Positions 7,230 through 14,514 of a stretch of DNA of 21,552 nt are shown here, piece by piece. The DNA is taken from assembly GCA_905192935.1 (NCBI GenBank), contig CAJJMX010000006.1, positions 1 to 21,552 of the forward strand. The letters are read 5' to 3'. Within the stretch, counting starts at the first letter, position 1, and every line of letters begins with the position of its first letter. The position numbers and the translations under genes are program-made. Under the pieces are notes generated by a model that saw only the letters and a program-made list of their open reading frames with translations, was not told the DNA's origin and did not search any database. This stretch comes from an uncultured Mailhella sp. GTDB taxonomy: Bacteria; Desulfobacterota; Desulfovibrionia; Desulfovibrionales; Desulfovibrionaceae.

Positions 7230-7309
7230 GACGGGTTCACAGGGCTGAGGTTCGGGGCGCGGGCCGTTCCGGGGAATACGAGAACGCACCTTTGGACGGA
7301 AGGTCGATG

Positions 7310-7340
7310 AAAAGGCCATGAAGAGGAGTTCTTCATGGCC
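7310..7340 (-). terminator. Intrinsic terminator of der
   Basis: On the minus strand an 11-bp perfect stem (GGCCATGAAGA with TCTTCATGGCC, five-base loop, 7314-7340) is followed by only four T. It starts eight bases after the der stop; termination may be partial. Confidence 0.7.
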
Positions 7341-7347
7341 CGGCGGA

Positions 7348-8775
7348 TTACTTCTTTTCTCTCTTTGTGTGGGAAGAGCGCAGATGCAGGCGCATGGGGG
7401 CATGGCGTATGCCGAACAGGCGCCGCAGGGAACGCTCAAGATAGCGTGCATAGGAAGGCGCCACGCGGTCGGCATCGTTGACGAAGCAGACGAAGGTCGG
7501 CGGTTCGCTTTCCGCCTGCGTGAGATAGAAGAACTTGGGACGCACGCGACGCACCACGGGAGCCTGATGACGGGTAAGCGTTTCTTCCATGGCGCGGTTG
7601 AGCAGGCCGGTGGACACGCGGGTACCGCATTCGGCGTAGATGCGCTCGGCAAGAGGAATGAGCTTGCCGAGTCCCTCTCCCGTGCGTGCGGACGTGGGAA
7701 CGAGGGGCACGTGATAGCAGAAGCTGAGCTCTTCCTGAAGGTTCTTCATGAGCTCGGTGCGTGCCTTCACGGGAATGAGATCTATCTTGTTCACGATGAT
7801 GAGGAAGGGCGTCTTGCGCTCGTCGAGAAGCTCGATGAGACGCTTGTCCTGCGTGGTGAGTCCTTCGGTGGCGTCCAGCAGAAGGAAGGTCACGTCGGCC
7901 TTGGTGGTGCTCTTCAGCGAAGAGTTCACGGAAAAACGTTCCACCGTGTCCGTGATGCGCGAGCGGCGGCGCACGCCGGCGGTATCCACGAAGGTGTAGG
8001 TCTTGCCGTTCTTTTCCACGGTGACGTCCACGCTGTCGCGCGTGGTGCCGGCCTGATCGCTGACGATCATGCGGTCTTCGCCTATGAAGGCGTTGGTCAT
8101 GGAGGACTTGCCCGCGTTGGGCCGGCCGAGCAGACACAGACGCAGGTGATCCGTCACCTTGCGGCGGCGTATGCCGGGCTTGTCGCGGTCTTCCTCCAGA
8201 TCTTCCCTTTCGTCGTCCTTCTCTTCTTCGTCGTCGAACCCGTCATCCTCGGGCAGCATGTCGCGGATTTCCTCCTCGAGCGCCCGCAGATTGTGGCCGT
8301 GCTCCGCCGAGCAGGCGATGACGGGAAAGCCGAGTCCGTGGAACTCCGCAAGCATGAGCTCTTCCTTTTCCGCACCGTCCACCTTGTTGACCACCAGCAG
8401 GATGGGTTTGTCGCACTTGCGGAGGTACGAGGCAAGATGCTCGTCGAAGGGCATGAGACCGTCGCGGCCGTCCACCACCATGCAGATGACGTCGGCTTCC
8501 TTGAGGGCCGCCTCGGCCTGACGCAGGATGTCGGCCTCGAAGCCGCGGATGCCCGCCGGACCTTCGGCCACGGCTTCATGATGATCGAGCGTGATGCCGC
8601 CCGTGTCGACGATGGCAAAGTCGCGGCCGTAGCGGGAGCGGACCACGCCTTCCATGCGGTCGCGCGTCACGCCGGGACGGTCATGGGTGATGGCTCGGTT
8701 GCTGCGGATGAGGCGGTTGAACAGGGTGGACTTGCCCACATTGGGGCGACCCAGCAGAACGACTTTGGGCATCAT
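7348..8775 (-). CDS. der: Ribosome-assembly GTPase Der (EngA)
   Basis: Der is an essential tandem GTPase for maturation of the 50S ribosomal subunit. The 475-residue protein shows both G domains. Domain 1 has P-loop GRPNVGKS (9-16), DTGG (57-60) and NKVD (130-133). Domain 2 has P-loop GRPNAGKS (217-224), DTAG (264-267) and NKID (329-332). A C-terminal KH-like domain follows, with the family segment PPTFVCFVNDADRVAPSYARYLE. The linker between the G domains (about 176-200) is unusually acidic, mostly Asp and Glu. The start is one of two adjacent ATG codons; GAGGTG lies about eight bases upstream. The gene stands alone, with a candidate promoter about 130 bases upstream and a terminator just after the stop. 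Confidence 0.98.
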   Translation of the reverse strand: MMPKVVLLGRPNVGKSTLFNRLIRSNRAITHDRPGVTRDRMEGVVRSRYGRDFAIVDTGGITLDHHEAVAEGPAGIRGFEADILRQAEAALKEADVICMVVDGRDGLMPFDEHLASYLRKCDKPILLVVNKVDGAEKEELMLAEFHGLGFPVIACSAEHGHNLRALEEEIRDMLPEDDGFDDEEEKDDEREDLEEDRDKPGIRRRKVTDHLRLCLLGRPNAGKSSMTNAFIGEDRMIVSDQAGTTRDSVDVTVEKNGKTYTFVDTAGVRRRSRITDTVERFSVNSSLKSTTKADVTFLLLDATEGLTTQDKRLIELLDERKTPFLIIVNKIDLIPVKARTELMKNLQEELSFCYHVPLVPTSARTGEGLGKLIPLAERIYAECGTRVSTGLLNRAMEETLTRHQAPVVRRVRPKFFYLTQAESEPPTFVCFVNDADRVAPSYARYLERSLRRLFGIRHAPMRLHLRSSHTKREKK

Positions 8776-8902
8776 GGGCGCACACCTCGAGAAGCGGATA
8801 TGGTTAAGGCCGGCCGTGCGGCCGCCCGTGCGTGAAAAGGGAACTTCGGACGGAACGGAGGCAATCTTTTACGCTCAACTGCGCCGTCTGTCCAACATTT
8901 TC

Positions 8903-8932
8903 AGGATACCCCCTCTGAACAGGGGAAATCAA
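8903..8932 (-). promoter_or_regulatory. Candidate promoter of der with a dyad in its spacer
   Basis: On the minus strand TTGATT (8927-8932) and TATCCT (8903-8908) are 18 bases apart. The spacer contains the inverted repeat CCCCT/AGGGG (8910-8914 and 8921-8925). Confidence 0.45.
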
Positions 8933-8987
8933 GCGAAGAAAAATTGTATTGTAACATATTGAAATATAATAAAAAATAAAAAAATCC

Positions 8988-9016
8988 TTGCAATGTTCCG
9001 CTAATTCGTCTATAAA
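8988..9016 (+). promoter_or_regulatory. sigma70-type promoter of the PaaK-like gene
   Basis: TTGCAA (8988-8993) and TATAAA (9011-9016) are exactly 17 bases apart, at the end of a strongly AT-rich stretch (8940-8985) that could act as an UP element. The leader would be about 45 bases. Confidence 0.65.
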
Positions 9017-9067
9017 AATCGTTCTTTCAGCCAAAGCATAGACATTTCCATATAACGGAGTCCCGCC

Positions 9068-10333
9068 ATGACCCGCAAAGATCGCACGGAAGGTATTTAC
9101 AGCCGTCGTGAAGTGCTCGACGAGAGTGAACGCCGTCAGTACAACCTCATTCAGCTCAAGGATCTGCTTTCCTACGCCTACCGCTATTCGGAAGACGTGA
9201 AAAAGCGTTTCGACCGCGCCCAGTTCAACGTCGAGAAGTTCAAGACGCTCTCCGACCTCAAGCACATTCCCATCCTTAAAAAGAAGGAACTCATTTTCCT
9301 GCAGACCATGGGTCCCCGTCTCGGCGGTCTGCTCACCAAGGACATCGGCGAACTGCGCCGCGTGTTCCTTTCTCCCGGCCCCATCTTCGATCCGGAAGAC
9401 CGCAACGACGATTACTGGGGATACACCGAAGCCTTCTATTCCGTGGGCTTCCGTCCCGGCGACGCCGTGCAGGTGACCTTCAACTATCATCTTGCCCCCG
9501 CGGGCCTGATGTTTGAAGAGCCTCTGCGCAATCTCGGATGCGCCTCCATTCCCGCCGGTCCCACCGACGCCGCCACGCAGCTCGACATCATGCAGAAGCT
9601 GCGCGTTTCCGGCTATGTGGGCACGCCGAGCTTCCTCATGCACCTTGCCCAGCGCGCCGAGGAGAAGGGTCTCAATCTGCGCAAGGATCTCTTCCTTGAA
9701 GTGGCCTTCGTCACCGGTGAACGTCTGTCGGAAAAGATCCGCAGCCAGATGGAAAAGAAGTACGACATCATCATGCGTCAGGGCTACGGCACGGCGGATG
9801 TGGGCTGCATAGGCTACGAATGCTTCCAGAAGAACGGTCTGCACATTTCCAACCGCTGCTACGTGGAAATCTGCCATCCCGATACGGGTATTCCGCTCAA
9901 GGACGGCGAAGTCGGCGAAGTGGTGGTCACGGCCTTCAACAAGACCTATCCTCTGATCCGTCTTGCCACGGGCGACCTCTCCTACATCGACCGCACGCCC
10001 TGCTCCTGCGGACGCACCAGCCCCCGCCTCGGCAGCATCGTCGGCCGTGTGGACACCACCGCCCGCATCAAGGGCATGTTCGTCTACCCCCATCAGGTGG
10101 AGCAGGTCATGGCCCGCTTCGAGGAAATCAAGCGCTGGCAGATCGAAGTCACCAACCCCGGCGGCGTGGACGAAATGGTGCTCTACATCGAGGCGAGCAA
10201 CTTCAAGCGCAAGGAAGAGCTCCAGCACCTGTTCCGCGAGCGCATCAAGCTGCGCCCCGAACTGCGTATTCTCGCTCCGGGCAGTCTGCCTCCTCAGATC
10301 AAGCCCATCGAAGACAAGCGTGTCTGGGACTGA
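9068..10333 (+). CDS. Phenylacetate-CoA ligase (PaaK)-like adenylate-forming enzyme
   Basis: The 421-residue protein has the PaaK fold and length. Recognisable adenylation motifs are YGTAD (240-244), GEVGEVVVTAF (280-290), RLATGDLSYID with TGDLS at 301-305, CSCGRTSPRLGSIVGRVDTTARIKG and the small C-terminal domain with a candidate catalytic Lys in IKPIEDKR (412-417). The Ser/Thr/Gly-rich ATP loop (SSGTTG-like in PaaK) is replaced by LSPGPIFDPED at about 101-111. Family members activate aryl acids to CoA thioesters, in anaerobes often linked to indolepyruvate oxidoreductase; no such partner is visible here, so the substrate is unknown. The Shine-Dalgarno is CGGAG, seven bases before the ATG. 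It has its own promoter and terminator and so appears monocistronic. Confidence 0.87.
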   Translation: MTRKDRTEGIYSRREVLDESERRQYNLIQLKDLLSYAYRYSEDVKKRFDRAQFNVEKFKTLSDLKHIPILKKKELIFLQTMGPRLGGLLTKDIGELRRVFLSPGPIFDPEDRNDDYWGYTEAFYSVGFRPGDAVQVTFNYHLAPAGLMFEEPLRNLGCASIPAGPTDAATQLDIMQKLRVSGYVGTPSFLMHLAQRAEEKGLNLRKDLFLEVAFVTGERLSEKIRSQMEKKYDIIMRQGYGTADVGCIGYECFQKNGLHISNRCYVEICHPDTGIPLKDGEVGEVVVTAFNKTYPLIRLATGDLSYIDRTPCSCGRTSPRLGSIVGRVDTTARIKGMFVYPHQVEQVMARFEEIKRWQIEVTNPGGVDEMVLYIEASNFKRKEELQHLFRERIKLRPELRILAPGSLPPQIKPIEDKRVWD

Positions 10334-10336
10334 TGT

Positions 10337-10366
10337 CCGCAGGCGCTTCACGCCTGCGGCGTGAAG
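10337..10366 (+). other. Two overlapping, mutually exclusive hairpins after the PaaK-like gene
   Basis: Hairpin A pairs CCGCAGGCG (10337-10345) with CGCCTGCGG (10351-10359). Hairpin B pairs CTTCACGCC (10346-10354) with GGCGTGAAG (10358-10366). Both are perfect 9-bp stems and cannot form together. Neither has a T run. Confidence 0.5.
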
Positions 10367-10384
10367 GCAGAGTCATGTTTGAAA

Positions 10385-10419
10385 GGCGACCATCCCCGGG
10401 GTGGCCGCCTTTCTTTCTG
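10385..10419 (+). terminator. Intrinsic terminator of the PaaK-like gene
   Basis: A GC-rich stem with one mismatch and one wobble pair (10385-10409; GGCGACCATCC against GGGTGGCCGCC) is followed by TTTCTTTCT. Confidence 0.75.
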
Positions 10420-10772
10420 TGGAGCACAGACCAAAACACTGTCCCGGAGGGTGCCGCGTCCTGCGGCACACGCTTCGTGGACCTCGCGGAGCGCACTTCT
10501 GGCGGAGCAGAGATTGTTCCATAAGGGAGTCCGTACCCCGCAGGTGTTTTTCGGAAGTCTTTTCGTCCCCGGGCAGAGCCGTGTCCGGCAGGGGCAGGGC
10601 GCAGAGCGAAAGGAGGACGGAAGCGTGTTCCACATATCTTCATCAACGTCGTCAGAAAGGAGGAACGTCATGATCCGCAGCTTTGGACCGACCGCGTTTC
10701 ATCATGAAAATCGGAAGCTCGTCTGCGCCTGCGGAAGGAAGATGAACTTTTTCGAAGAATTTCCAGACAATC

Positions 10773-10800
10773 TTGACAAAGGGCAAAATTTCACTAAAAA
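10773..10800 (+). promoter_or_regulatory. Candidate ridA promoter
   Basis: A consensus -35 TTGACA (10773-10778) is followed after 16 bases by TAAAAA (10795-10800). The leader to ridA would be about 45 bases. Confidence 0.55.
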
Positions 10801-10815
10801 TGTCGACATTCGACA
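10799..10815. promoter_or_regulatory. Candidate operator over the ridA transcription start
   Basis: AATGTCGACATT (10799-10810) is a perfect 12-bp palindrome, and a second dyad TGTCGA-CAT-TCGACA (10801-10815) overlaps it. It covers the expected transcription start, where a repressor would block initiation. Ten of its bases recur upstream of the GntR gene (14608-14617). Confidence 0.5.
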
Positions 10816-10851
10816 GAATGTTCGTGTCACCTTTCATTTTGTGAGGACACT

Positions 10852-11232
10852 ATGGATATCAAAGTTGTTTCCACCTCCGCGGCTCCTGCTGCCATCGGTC
10901 CGTATTCCCAGGGAATCCAGGCCGGAGGCATGACGTTCTTCTCCGGTCAGCTCGGTCTTGATCCCGCCACCGGCAAGCTCGCCGAGGGCGGTGTGAAGGC
11001 TCAGGCCGAGCAGGCCCTCAAGAACATCGCGGCTCTGCTCGCGTCCGTGGGCGCGACGGCCTCCGACATCGTGAAGACGACCATCTTCCTGGTGGACATT
11101 GCTGATTTCGCCGCGGTGAACGAAGTCTACGGCAAGTTTTTTGATGGTGCCTATCCCGCCCGTTCCTGCGTGGCCGTGCATCAGCTTCCGATGAACGGTC
11201 TGGTGGAAATCGAGGTCGTGGTAGCCAAGTAA
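10852..11232 (+). CDS. ridA: RidA family reactive imine/enamine deaminase
   Basis: RidA (YjgF/YER057c/UK114 family) hydrolyses 2-aminoacrylate and related enamines released by PLP enzymes to keto acids and ammonia, protecting other PLP enzymes. The 126-residue length is typical. The family substrate-site residues are present: Tyr18 in IGPYSQG, Arg104 in YPARSCVAV and Glu119/Glu121 in the closing strand LVEIEVVVAK. A GAGGA Shine-Dalgarno precedes the ATG. The gene has its own promoter candidate and a terminator between it and the downstream symporter gene. Its place before a racemase and a PLP-dependent lyase that would generate 2-aminoacrylate suggests a dedicated protective role, which is inference. 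Confidence 0.95.
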   Translation: MDIKVVSTSAAPAAIGPYSQGIQAGGMTFFSGQLGLDPATGKLAEGGVKAQAEQALKNIAALLASVGATASDIVKTTIFLVDIADFAAVNEVYGKFFDGAYPARSCVAVHQLPMNGLVEIEVVVAK

Positions 11233-11239
11233 CCTGTGC

Positions 11240-11280
11240 ACCCGGACTTTAGGCGCATGCCTGAGGCCCGGGTTTGTTTT
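11240..11280 (+). terminator. Terminator or attenuator after ridA
   Basis: ACCCGG (11240-11245) pairs with CCGGGT (11268-11273), with an inner stem AGGC-GCAT-GCCT (11251-11262), followed by TTGTTTTG. It lies between ridA and the symporter gene, for which I see no clear promoter, so it may only reduce read-through. Confidence 0.65.
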
Positions 11281-11414
11281 GTCTGCAGGAGGATGTCACA
11301 AAAGAGAACAAAGCGGCAATGACCGTTCATGTCCGGCACGGCTCCGAAGAAGGAGCAGTCCCCCGGTCGGCATGGATGACTGAGAGATCCAACGTATTTA
11401 CATTGAGAGTGCTT

Positions 11415-12623
11415 ATGTCAAAACGTTTAGGTCTTCCAGCCCAGATGGGCATCGGTATGGTTCTCGGCATCGCGATCGGTGCCGTGGCTCCCTCCCTCAA
11501 CATTGAAGCCAGCTGGTTCAAGCCTCTCGGCGATCTGTTCATCGCGCTCGTGCGCATGGTTGTGGTTCCGCTGGTGTTCACCACCCTTGTGGCAGGCGCG
11601 GCCAGCGTGTGCGACGTGAAGGAACTCGGCCGCGTTGCTTCGAAAACGCTCATCTATTACCTGTTCACCACGGCCGTGGCCGTCGTCGTCGGCCTTGTTC
11701 TTGCCAATCTTCTTCGTCCCGGCCTCGGGCTGACGCTTTCCATGGAAAACCTTCAGGTCAAGGAGGTTTCCGCGCCTCCGCTCGTCAAGGTGCTCATGGA
11801 CATCGTGCCCCTGAATCCCATTGATGCCCTGGCCAAGGGCAATATGCTTCAGGTCATCTTCTTCGCCCTGCTCTTCGGTTTTGCGCTCAGCATGCTCGGA
11901 GACAGGGGGCGTCCCGCCTTCGTGTTTTTCGACTCCTGCGCCGAGGTCATGATCAAGGTGACCGGCATCGTCATGCATTACGCTCCCATCGGCGTGTTCG
12001 GCCTCATGGCCTTCACCGTGGCCAACCACGGCCTCGGCGTGCTGCTGCCGCTCATCAAGCTGGTCGGCGTCATGTATCTGGCCTGCATTATTCAGATCCT
12101 TCTGGTCTACCTGCCCTGCGCACGCGTGGCCGGTCTCACGCCGGGCCATTTCCTGAGAGGAATTTCCGAACCTCTCATGATCGCCTTCTCCACCTGTTCC
12201 TCGGCAGCGGCTCTGTCTTCCAATCTGCTTTCCGTGCAGAAGCTCGGCGCCGCCAAGTCCGTGTCCAGCTTCTCCATCCCGCTCGGCAACACCATCAACA
12301 TGGACGGCGCCGCCATCTACATGGGCGTGGCCGCCATTTTTGCGGCGGAAGTATACGGCATCCCCATGCCTCTGGACAAGCAGCTCACCGTCATTCTGCT
12401 CGCCGTGCTGGCCTCCATCGGCTCCATGGGCGTGCCCGGTGCGGCCCTCATCATGATCACCATGGTATTCACGCAGGTGGGCATCCCGCTGGAAGCCATC
12501 GCTCTTATTGCGGGCGTCGACCGCATCATGGACATGGCCCGCACCTCCATCAACGTTCTTGGTGACGCTACCGGAGCGCTGCTGGTTTCCAAGCTGGAAA
12601 ACAACGGCGAGTGCAGAGGATGA
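11415..12623 (+). CDS. Dicarboxylate/amino acid:cation symporter (DAACS/SDF family), acidic amino acid type
   Basis: A 402-residue inner-membrane transporter of the glutamate/aspartate:Na+ symporter family. The N-terminal region has multiple hydrophobic helices. The C-terminal transport core has the re-entrant loop STCSSAAALSS (259-269), the motif NMDGA (295-299) and the last helix DMARTSINVLGD (373-384). In alignment with archaeal GltPh, D373, R376, N380 and D384 match D394, R397, N401 and D405. The Arg and Asp favour an acidic amino acid over a dicarboxylate, because DctA has a different motif here. GltPh Thr314 is Ala299. I chose the ATG at 11415 because the protein then begins like the family (MSKRLGLPAQMGIGMVLG); a GAGAG weak Shine-Dalgarno precedes it. 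Its stop overlaps the next start (ATGA). Confidence 0.93.
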   Translation: MSKRLGLPAQMGIGMVLGIAIGAVAPSLNIEASWFKPLGDLFIALVRMVVVPLVFTTLVAGAASVCDVKELGRVASKTLIYYLFTTAVAVVVGLVLANLLRPGLGLTLSMENLQVKEVSAPPLVKVLMDIVPLNPIDALAKGNMLQVIFFALLFGFALSMLGDRGRPAFVFFDSCAEVMIKVTGIVMHYAPIGVFGLMAFTVANHGLGVLLPLIKLVGVMYLACIIQILLVYLPCARVAGLTPGHFLRGISEPLMIAFSTCSSAAALSSNLLSVQKLGAAKSVSSFSIPLGNTINMDGAAIYMGVAAIFAAEVYGIPMPLDKQLTVILLAVLASIGSMGVPGAALIMITMVFTQVGIPLEAIALIAGVDRIMDMARTSINVLGDATGALLVSKLENNGECRG

Positions 12624-13432
12624 GCGTGATTCAGCGGTTTGCCGAACATCCGTCCGTGCCCCGCACCATAGGCATCGTGGGGGGACTCGGTCCCTACGCC
12701 GGGTATGATCTCGTGCGCAAGATCTTCCGCTGGACGAAGGCCGGCAAAGATCAGGACCATCTTCCCCTCATGCTCCATTCCTTCCCCGGGTGGATACCGG
12801 AACGGCCCGCCTATCTGCTGGGCCGGACAAAGGAGAATCCCGGGGAGGACATAGGCGGCATCATGGCGCAGCTCGCCAGAGACGGCGCGACCGTCATAGG
12901 CATGCCCTGCAACACGGCGCACAGTCCCCGCATCCTCAATGTGGCGCTTGAGCATCTGCACCGCACCGGTCTCGACGTGACCTTCGTGTCCATCATCGAG
13001 AGCGCCGTGAAGCATGTGTCCGCCCTCTGTCCGCACGGCGGCCGCATAGGACTCATGGCCACGGTGGCCACGCTTCAGACCCGTCTTTACCAGGACGCGC
13101 TGGAGAAGGCCGGTCTTGAGCCCGTGCTTCCCGATGATGAAGACTGCGCTCTTGTTCAGCACGCCATCAGCGACCCCGGATTCGGGGTCAAGGCCTTTTC
13201 CGATCCCGTTTCTCCGAAGGCACGGCAGATCCTTCTTGATGCTGCGCGTCGGCTTGTGGAGGAGAAACAGGTATCCGTATTGCTCCTTGGCTGCACGGAA
13301 ATTCCGGTGGCGGTCACCGAGCCCCGTCTGTGGGAGACTCCTGTCGTGGACGCTACAAGCGTGCTCGCTCGGGAACTGATCCGGGCCAGTTGCCCGGAAC
13401 GACTCAAGGAATTATCCGATTCTCAATTCTAG
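12620..13432 (+). CDS. Aspartate/glutamate racemase family protein
   Basis: A 270-residue, cofactor-independent racemase of the Asp/Glu family. Both catalytic cysteines are present: Cys97 in GMPCNTAHS and Cys225 in LLLGCTEIPV, consistent with true racemase activity through two-base proton transfer. Other family features are IGIVGGLGPYAG (17-28) and the conserved SIIES and GLMATVATLQTRLY segments. I chose the ATG at 12620, which overlaps the symporter stop as ATGA and suggests translational coupling; an in-frame GTG at 12611 is possible. It is followed at 13 bases by the PLP lyase gene. The substrate could be aspartate, or an analogue such as cysteate brought in by the symporter; sequence alone does not decide. 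Confidence 0.9.
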   Translation: MSVIQRFAEHPSVPRTIGIVGGLGPYAGYDLVRKIFRWTKAGKDQDHLPLMLHSFPGWIPERPAYLLGRTKENPGEDIGGIMAQLARDGATVIGMPCNTAHSPRILNVALEHLHRTGLDVTFVSIIESAVKHVSALCPHGGRIGLMATVATLQTRLYQDALEKAGLEPVLPDDEDCALVQHAISDPGFGVKAFSDPVSPKARQILLDAARRLVEEKQVSVLLLGCTEIPVAVTEPRLWETPVVDATSVLARELIRASCPERLKELSDSQF

Positions 13433-13445
13433 CGAAGGACACATC

Positions 13446-14447
13446 ATGAATCTCGCCAAGTTCCCCCGTCGCGGCTATGTGAAGGAAGCCACCCCCATCG
13501 AGTATCTGCCCAATTTTTCAAAAGCTCTGGGCAACAAGGTCAACGTCTATATCAAGCGTGACGATCTGCTTCCCGGCTGCGCCGGCGGCAACAAGACCCG
13601 CAAGCTGGACTTCAGCATCGCCGCTGCGCTTGCTCAGGGCGCGGACACGCTCATCACCTGCGGCGCCGTGCAGTCCAACCACTGCCGCCTGACCCTCGCC
13701 TGGGCCGTGCACGAAGGTCTCGACTGTCATCTGGTGCTCGAGGAGCGGGTGAAGGGCAGCTACAATCCCGAAGCTTCCGGCAACAACTTCCTCTACCATC
13801 TGCTCGGCGTGAAGAGCATCACCGTGGTGCCCGGCGGCTCTCCCATGATGGAAGAAATGGAAAAGGTGGCCGAAAAGCTTCGTGCGGAAGGCAAAAAGCC
13901 CTATATCATCCCCGGCGGCGCCTCCAATCACATAGGGGCTCTCGGCTACGTTTCCTGCGCGCAGGAGATCATGCAGCAGATGTTCGACATGGGGCTGAAC
14001 TTCGATCATGTCGTGGTGCCGAGCGGCAGCGCCGGTACGCACGCCGGCATGATTGCAGGCTTCTTCGGCAACAACATGAACATTCCCATGAGCGGCATCG
14101 ACGTGAGCCGTCCCGGCGACGTGCAGCGCGGCATCGTGCACAAGCTCGCTCAGGAAACGCTGGACTACATCGGCGCGGGCGTCACGCTCCCCGAAGAAAA
14201 GGTGGTCTGCTTCGGCGATTACTATCAGCCCGGCTATTCCCTTCCCAACGACGGCATGGTGGAAGCCGTGAAGATGCTTGCCCGCACCGAGGCCATACTG
14301 CTTGATCCCGTGTACAGCGGCAAGGCCATGTCCGGCATGATCGACCTCATCCGCAAGGACTACTTCCCGAAGGGCGCCAACGTGCTGTTCCTGCACACCG
14401 GCGGTTCTCCGGCCCTGTACGCCTATCTCCCGACGTTCCGCGGATGA
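13446..14447 (+). CDS. D-cysteine desulfhydrase / L-cysteate sulfo-lyase family PLP enzyme
   Basis: A 333-residue fold-type II PLP enzyme of the ACC deaminase/D-cysteine desulfhydrase group. Lys50 in GGNKTRKL would bind PLP, QSNHCR (76-81) is the substrate loop, and PSGSAGTHAG (192-201) is the phosphate-binding loop. Over its length it resembles E. coli DcyD (RRGYVKEATPIEYLPNFS, KRDD, DPVYSGKAMSGMIDLI, LHTGG-PALYAY). DcyD splits D-cysteine into pyruvate, ammonia and sulfide; the close relative CuyA splits L-cysteate into pyruvate, ammonia and sulfite. Both go through 2-aminoacrylate. The neighbouring acidic-amino-acid type symporter and racemase make cysteate a serious alternative substrate. 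Shine-Dalgarno AAGGA lies seven bases before the ATG, and an intrinsic terminator follows the gene. Confidence 0.9.
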   Translation: MNLAKFPRRGYVKEATPIEYLPNFSKALGNKVNVYIKRDDLLPGCAGGNKTRKLDFSIAAALAQGADTLITCGAVQSNHCRLTLAWAVHEGLDCHLVLEERVKGSYNPEASGNNFLYHLLGVKSITVVPGGSPMMEEMEKVAEKLRAEGKKPYIIPGGASNHIGALGYVSCAQEIMQQMFDMGLNFDHVVVPSGSAGTHAGMIAGFFGNNMNIPMSGIDVSRPGDVQRGIVHKLAQETLDYIGAGVTLPEEKVVCFGDYYQPGYSLPNDGMVEAVKMLARTEAILLDPVYSGKAMSGMIDLIRKDYFPKGANVLFLHTGGSPALYAYLPTFRG

Positions 14448-14478
14448 TCGGCGTCATCCTTTGAGCCTCTGACGCTGG

Positions 14479-14514
14479 GCCTCCGGAGTCATCATGATTT
14501 CGGAGGCTTTTTTT
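14479..14514 (+). terminator. Intrinsic terminator of the symporter-racemase-lyase unit
   Basis: GCCTCCG (14479-14485) pairs with CGGAGGC (14501-14507) around a loop that contains a further small dyad, followed by seven T. Confidence 0.85.

Larger units (their letters stand above)
10420..10851 (+). other. Intergenic region upstream of ridA
   Basis: No convincing gene is seen. It contains a 7-bp hairpin (GTGCCGC at 10451-10457 with GCGGCAC at 10463-10469) and two AAGGAGG-like Shine-Dalgarno motifs in front of in-frame GTG (about 10624) and ATG (10671) codons. That frame runs to 10933, overlapping ridA by 82 bases, and its product (87 residues from 10671) resembles nothing I know. The last 80 bases become AT-rich and hold the ridA promoter and operator candidates. 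Confidence 0.4.

Noticed and set aside
7230..7319. Longer start (ATG at 7319) for the YjaB-like GNAT
   Set aside because: The codon lies inside the der terminator hairpin and adds 30 residues absent from the family.
7318..8835. Plus-strand open frame of 505 codons antisense to der
   Set aside because: Shadow of der, with low-complexity His/Gly/Ala-rich product and no expression signals of its own.
8804..10351. Minus-strand open frame of 515 codons antisense to the PaaK-like gene
   Set aside because: Shadow frame over an intact, motif-bearing gene.
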